A stretch of 64,000 bases of DNA from CBDEGU01 sp965238045 (lineage in GTDB: Bacteria > Acidobacteriota > Terriglobia > Bryobacterales > UBA6623), in NCBI GenBank assembly GCA_965238045.1, contig CBDEGU010000011.1, positions 186,001-250,000 on the forward strand. Direction: 5' to 3'. Positions within the stretch are counted from its first letter, which is position 1; the number at the start of each line of letters is the position of its first letter. Below the pieces are notes generated by a model. It worked only from the letters and a program-made list of their open reading frames with translations. It was not told where the DNA came from and searched no databases. Positions 62,427-64,000 of this stretch are shown here, one piece after another. Both the position numbers and the translations under genes were made by a program.

Positions 62427-63731
62427 GTGGCCTGGTTCCTGATTCCGGGCGCTCTCAGGGCGGCGCCACCGCCCAATGGTGCGGCCGGTGACGAAATTCC
62501 GCTCACCGTTGGGCGATCGGTCGTACTGGACCACCCCGATGACATTGTGCGCATTGCGATCACCGACCCAAACATTGTCGATGCCGTGCCCATTTCTACT
62601 CGCGAAATTCTGCTGAACGCGAAGAATCCAGGCCTGTCCACCTTGATCATATGGTCACGCTCGGGTGAGCGGAATTTCTTCACGATTTCGGTCAAAGTGA
62701 ATGTAGAGCAGCTGCAGGACCATCTACAGACCGCGTTTCCCGGTGAGGCAATCCGGGTCAACGTGAGCAGGGGCGTAGCGACGCTGGATGGTAATGTGTC
62801 GAGTCCGGATGTCGTGGACCGAGCCGTCGCGATGGTCTCTGGCGCGGGCGCCGGAGCCGTCATCAACAATCTCCAGCTTCCGCCCCCTCCGGCGGAGCGG
62901 CAGATCCTCATAAAAGTAGTGTTCGCGGAATTTCAACGCAACGTGGCCCGTGATTTTGCCGTGAATCTGGCCAGCACCGGAGCTCTGAACACTCCGGCCT
63001 CGATCACTACTCAGCAGGCCAGTCCGCCGCTGATCCAGTCTCTGGAAGGCACCATTGGCGGCCGTCTCGAGGGTACCGCTACGACCTTTAATCTCCAAAA
63101 CACGCTCAACATATTCGCGTTCCGTCCAGATCTCAATATCGGAGTGCTCATTCAGGCGCTGAAGGCGAAGAGTCTGGTCGAAATTCTCGCCGAGCCGAAT
63201 ATGATAACGACGTCGGGCAAGGCGGCGCGATTCCTGGTGGGCGGCGAATTCCCCGTGCCGATTTTGCAGGGAGGCGCGGGCGCCGGCGCGGTAACGATTC
63301 AGTTCCGCGAATTCGGCATTCGGCTGGACTTTCTTCCGGAACTCACCGAACGCGGTTCAATCAAGATGAAGATAAAGCCCGAGGTCAGCGCACTCGACTT
63401 CGCGAATGCCGTGCAGTTTTCGGGATTCTTGATTCCGGCCTTGTCGACCCGCAGGATCGACACCGAGGTTGAGCTCATGCCGGGCCAAAGCTTTGTGATT
63501 GGAGGGCTCATTGACAGCCGCGTTACCGAAACCGTCAACCGGATTCCCGGGCTGTCTAGCATCCCCCTGGTCGGCAGGATTTTCAGGAGCCACGCCAAGA
63601 CCAAAACGAATACCGAGTTACTGGTCATCGTGACGCCCGAGTTTCCTGAGGTCATCCAGGCGGGCGAGGACTTTCCCGACGTTCCCCGGCCGCTGCCGTT
63701 TCTGTCTCCAGTCACTGAGAAGGAGATGTAG
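62427..63731 (+). CDS. cpaC: Tad/type II-family secretin CpaC/RcpA
   Basis: 434 residues from GTG 62427. N-terminal pilus-assembly domain (EIPLTVGRSVVLDHPDDIVR, NPGLSTLIIWSRSGER), a BON domain (VNVSRGVATLDGNVSSPDVV), then the secretin core (LIKVVFAEFQRNVARDFAVN, LVEILAEPNMITTSGKAARF, GGEFPVPIL, RIDTEVELMPGQSFVIGGLI, IPLVGRIFRSHAKTKTNTEL). Upstream codons in the same frame (RVLIALSVAW) look like the first half of the signal peptide but have no start codon, while an ATG at 62326 lies in another frame. The signal peptide may thus be split by an indel, or a non-standard start is used. Confidence 0.9.
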   Translation: MAWFLIPGALRAAPPPNGAAGDEIPLTVGRSVVLDHPDDIVRIAITDPNIVDAVPISTREILLNAKNPGLSTLIIWSRSGERNFFTISVKVNVEQLQDHLQTAFPGEAIRVNVSRGVATLDGNVSSPDVVDRAVAMVSGAGAGAVINNLQLPPPPAERQILIKVVFAEFQRNVARDFAVNLASTGALNTPASITTQQASPPLIQSLEGTIGGRLEGTATTFNLQNTLNIFAFRPDLNIGVLIQALKAKSLVEILAEPNMITTSGKAARFLVGGEFPVPILQGGAGAGAVTIQFREFGIRLDFLPELTERGSIKMKIKPEVSALDFANAVQFSGFLIPALSTRRIDTEVELMPGQSFVIGGLIDSRVTETVNRIPGLSSIPLVGRIFRSHAKTKTNTELLVIVTPEFPEVIQAGEDFPDVPRPLPFLSPVTEKEM

Positions 63732-63803
63732 AAGTTTAATTAGGGCCAGAGGCGTGACGCTGATGGTCCTTGGATATTGATACTGTGTGCCCAAGTTGTC
63801 GTT

Positions 63804-64000
63804 ATGGCAGGAAGCGATTTTTCTAATCAAGCAGGTTTATCGGCGGTTCTGCTGTGTCCGAATCGAAGACTCGCGCAGCAGTTTGCCTCTGCTATTCCTG
63901 ACCCACGGGCTCTTGCCATCGTAGCGGATATCAACGAGTATCCTTCACCCCAGAAGCTGGGCGATCGCCTGCGGCAGCAGCGATGCGACCTGATTCTCCT
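63804..64000 (+). CDS. cpaE: CpaE-like pilus-assembly ATPase, N-terminal part (runs off the window)
   Basis: ATG 63804 opens MAGSDFSNQAGLSAVLLCPN, then RRLAQQFASAIPDPRALAIV and LGDRLRQQRCDLIL at the window edge. Position directly after cpaC and the receiver-like start fit CpaE, whose N-terminal pseudo-receiver precedes a MinD-like ATPase that positions the Tad machine. The ATPase part is outside the window, so the name rests mainly on operon context. Confidence 0.6.
   Translation, partial: MAGSDFSNQAGLSAVLLCPNRRLAQQFASAIPDPRALAIVADINEYPSPQKLGDRLRQQRCDLIL

Noticed and set aside
1..64000. CRISPR arrays, tRNA and rRNA genes
   Set aside because: No regularly spaced direct repeats and no tRNA or rRNA signature were found by eye; a covariance-model scan would be decisive.

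Overview
The window is high-GC bacterial chromosome that most resembles an acidobacterium of the Solibacter/Bryobacter type. This is an inference from gene content: an Oar-like TonB-dependent receptor with an N-terminal carboxypeptidase-regulatory domain, a DUF1080 protein, a VWFA-related secreted protein, wHTH modules with the 'SWKEIA..RRWEK..LPVHR' signature in front of membrane segments, tandem SelA-like PLP enzymes beside an HpcH/HpaI aldolase, and a Tad/Flp pilus locus. I saw no rRNA, tRNA or CRISPR array.

Layout. 0-4.4 kb: a cut-off exported protein, a cytochrome c-PQQ dehydrogenase fusion and small exported proteins. 4.4-9.3 kb: a surface-polysaccharide block (two GT4, two GT2, one DUF2304 protein), followed by an M20 peptidase. 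10.9-15.7 kb: a large membrane protein gene broken by an IS1595 element with an 8-bp target duplication, carrying in addition a 180-bp palindromic repeat that stays in frame; then an IS256 element, also with an 8-bp duplication. 15.9-26.9 kb: an outer-membrane receptor and catabolic genes (two Tat-type SelA-like enzymes, HpcH/HpaI aldolase, alpha/beta hydrolase, haem-oxygenase-like diiron protein, Ldh-type dehydrogenase). 26.9-36.2 kb: an accessory strip rich in short repeats, containing a membrane NACHT NTPase, a PilZ-DnaJ-wHTH fusion, aspartokinase, a PIG-L deacetylase, a TPR/zinc-ribbon/receiver protein and a 43-residue membrane peptide. 36.4-39.8 kb: gene debris, namely a VWFA pseudogene with an in-frame amber codon cut by an ISL3 element, plus a transposase fragment.

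40-49.4 kb: an osmolyte-type ABC importer pair, a protein with three HTH modules and a membrane anchor, a GH20-like glycosidase, leucyl aminopeptidase, and a Rieske/cytochrome b-c pair. 49.6-58.3 kb: a small exported protein, a Flp pilin, an MFS transporter interrupted by one TAG, an SDR, a methyltransferase, a LuxR-type regulator and two polytopic glycosyltransferase-like proteins. 59-64 kb: another polytopic protein and the start of a Tad pilus operon (prepilin peptidase with a poly-G frameshift, CpaB, CpaC, CpaE).

The strongest unexplained signals are: (1) a family of palindromic elements with 19-bp inverted ends, one copy adding exactly 60 codons to a gene and several related pieces near broken genes; (2) a second family of about 116-bp elements with 14-bp inverted ends, one of which contains a third repeat; (3) the three-HTH membrane protein; and (4) the NACHT and PilZ-DnaJ-wHTH neighbours inside the repeat-rich strip. 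Several genes are broken by a single TAG or a one-base shift in a homopolymer, so true decay and assembly error both have to be considered.
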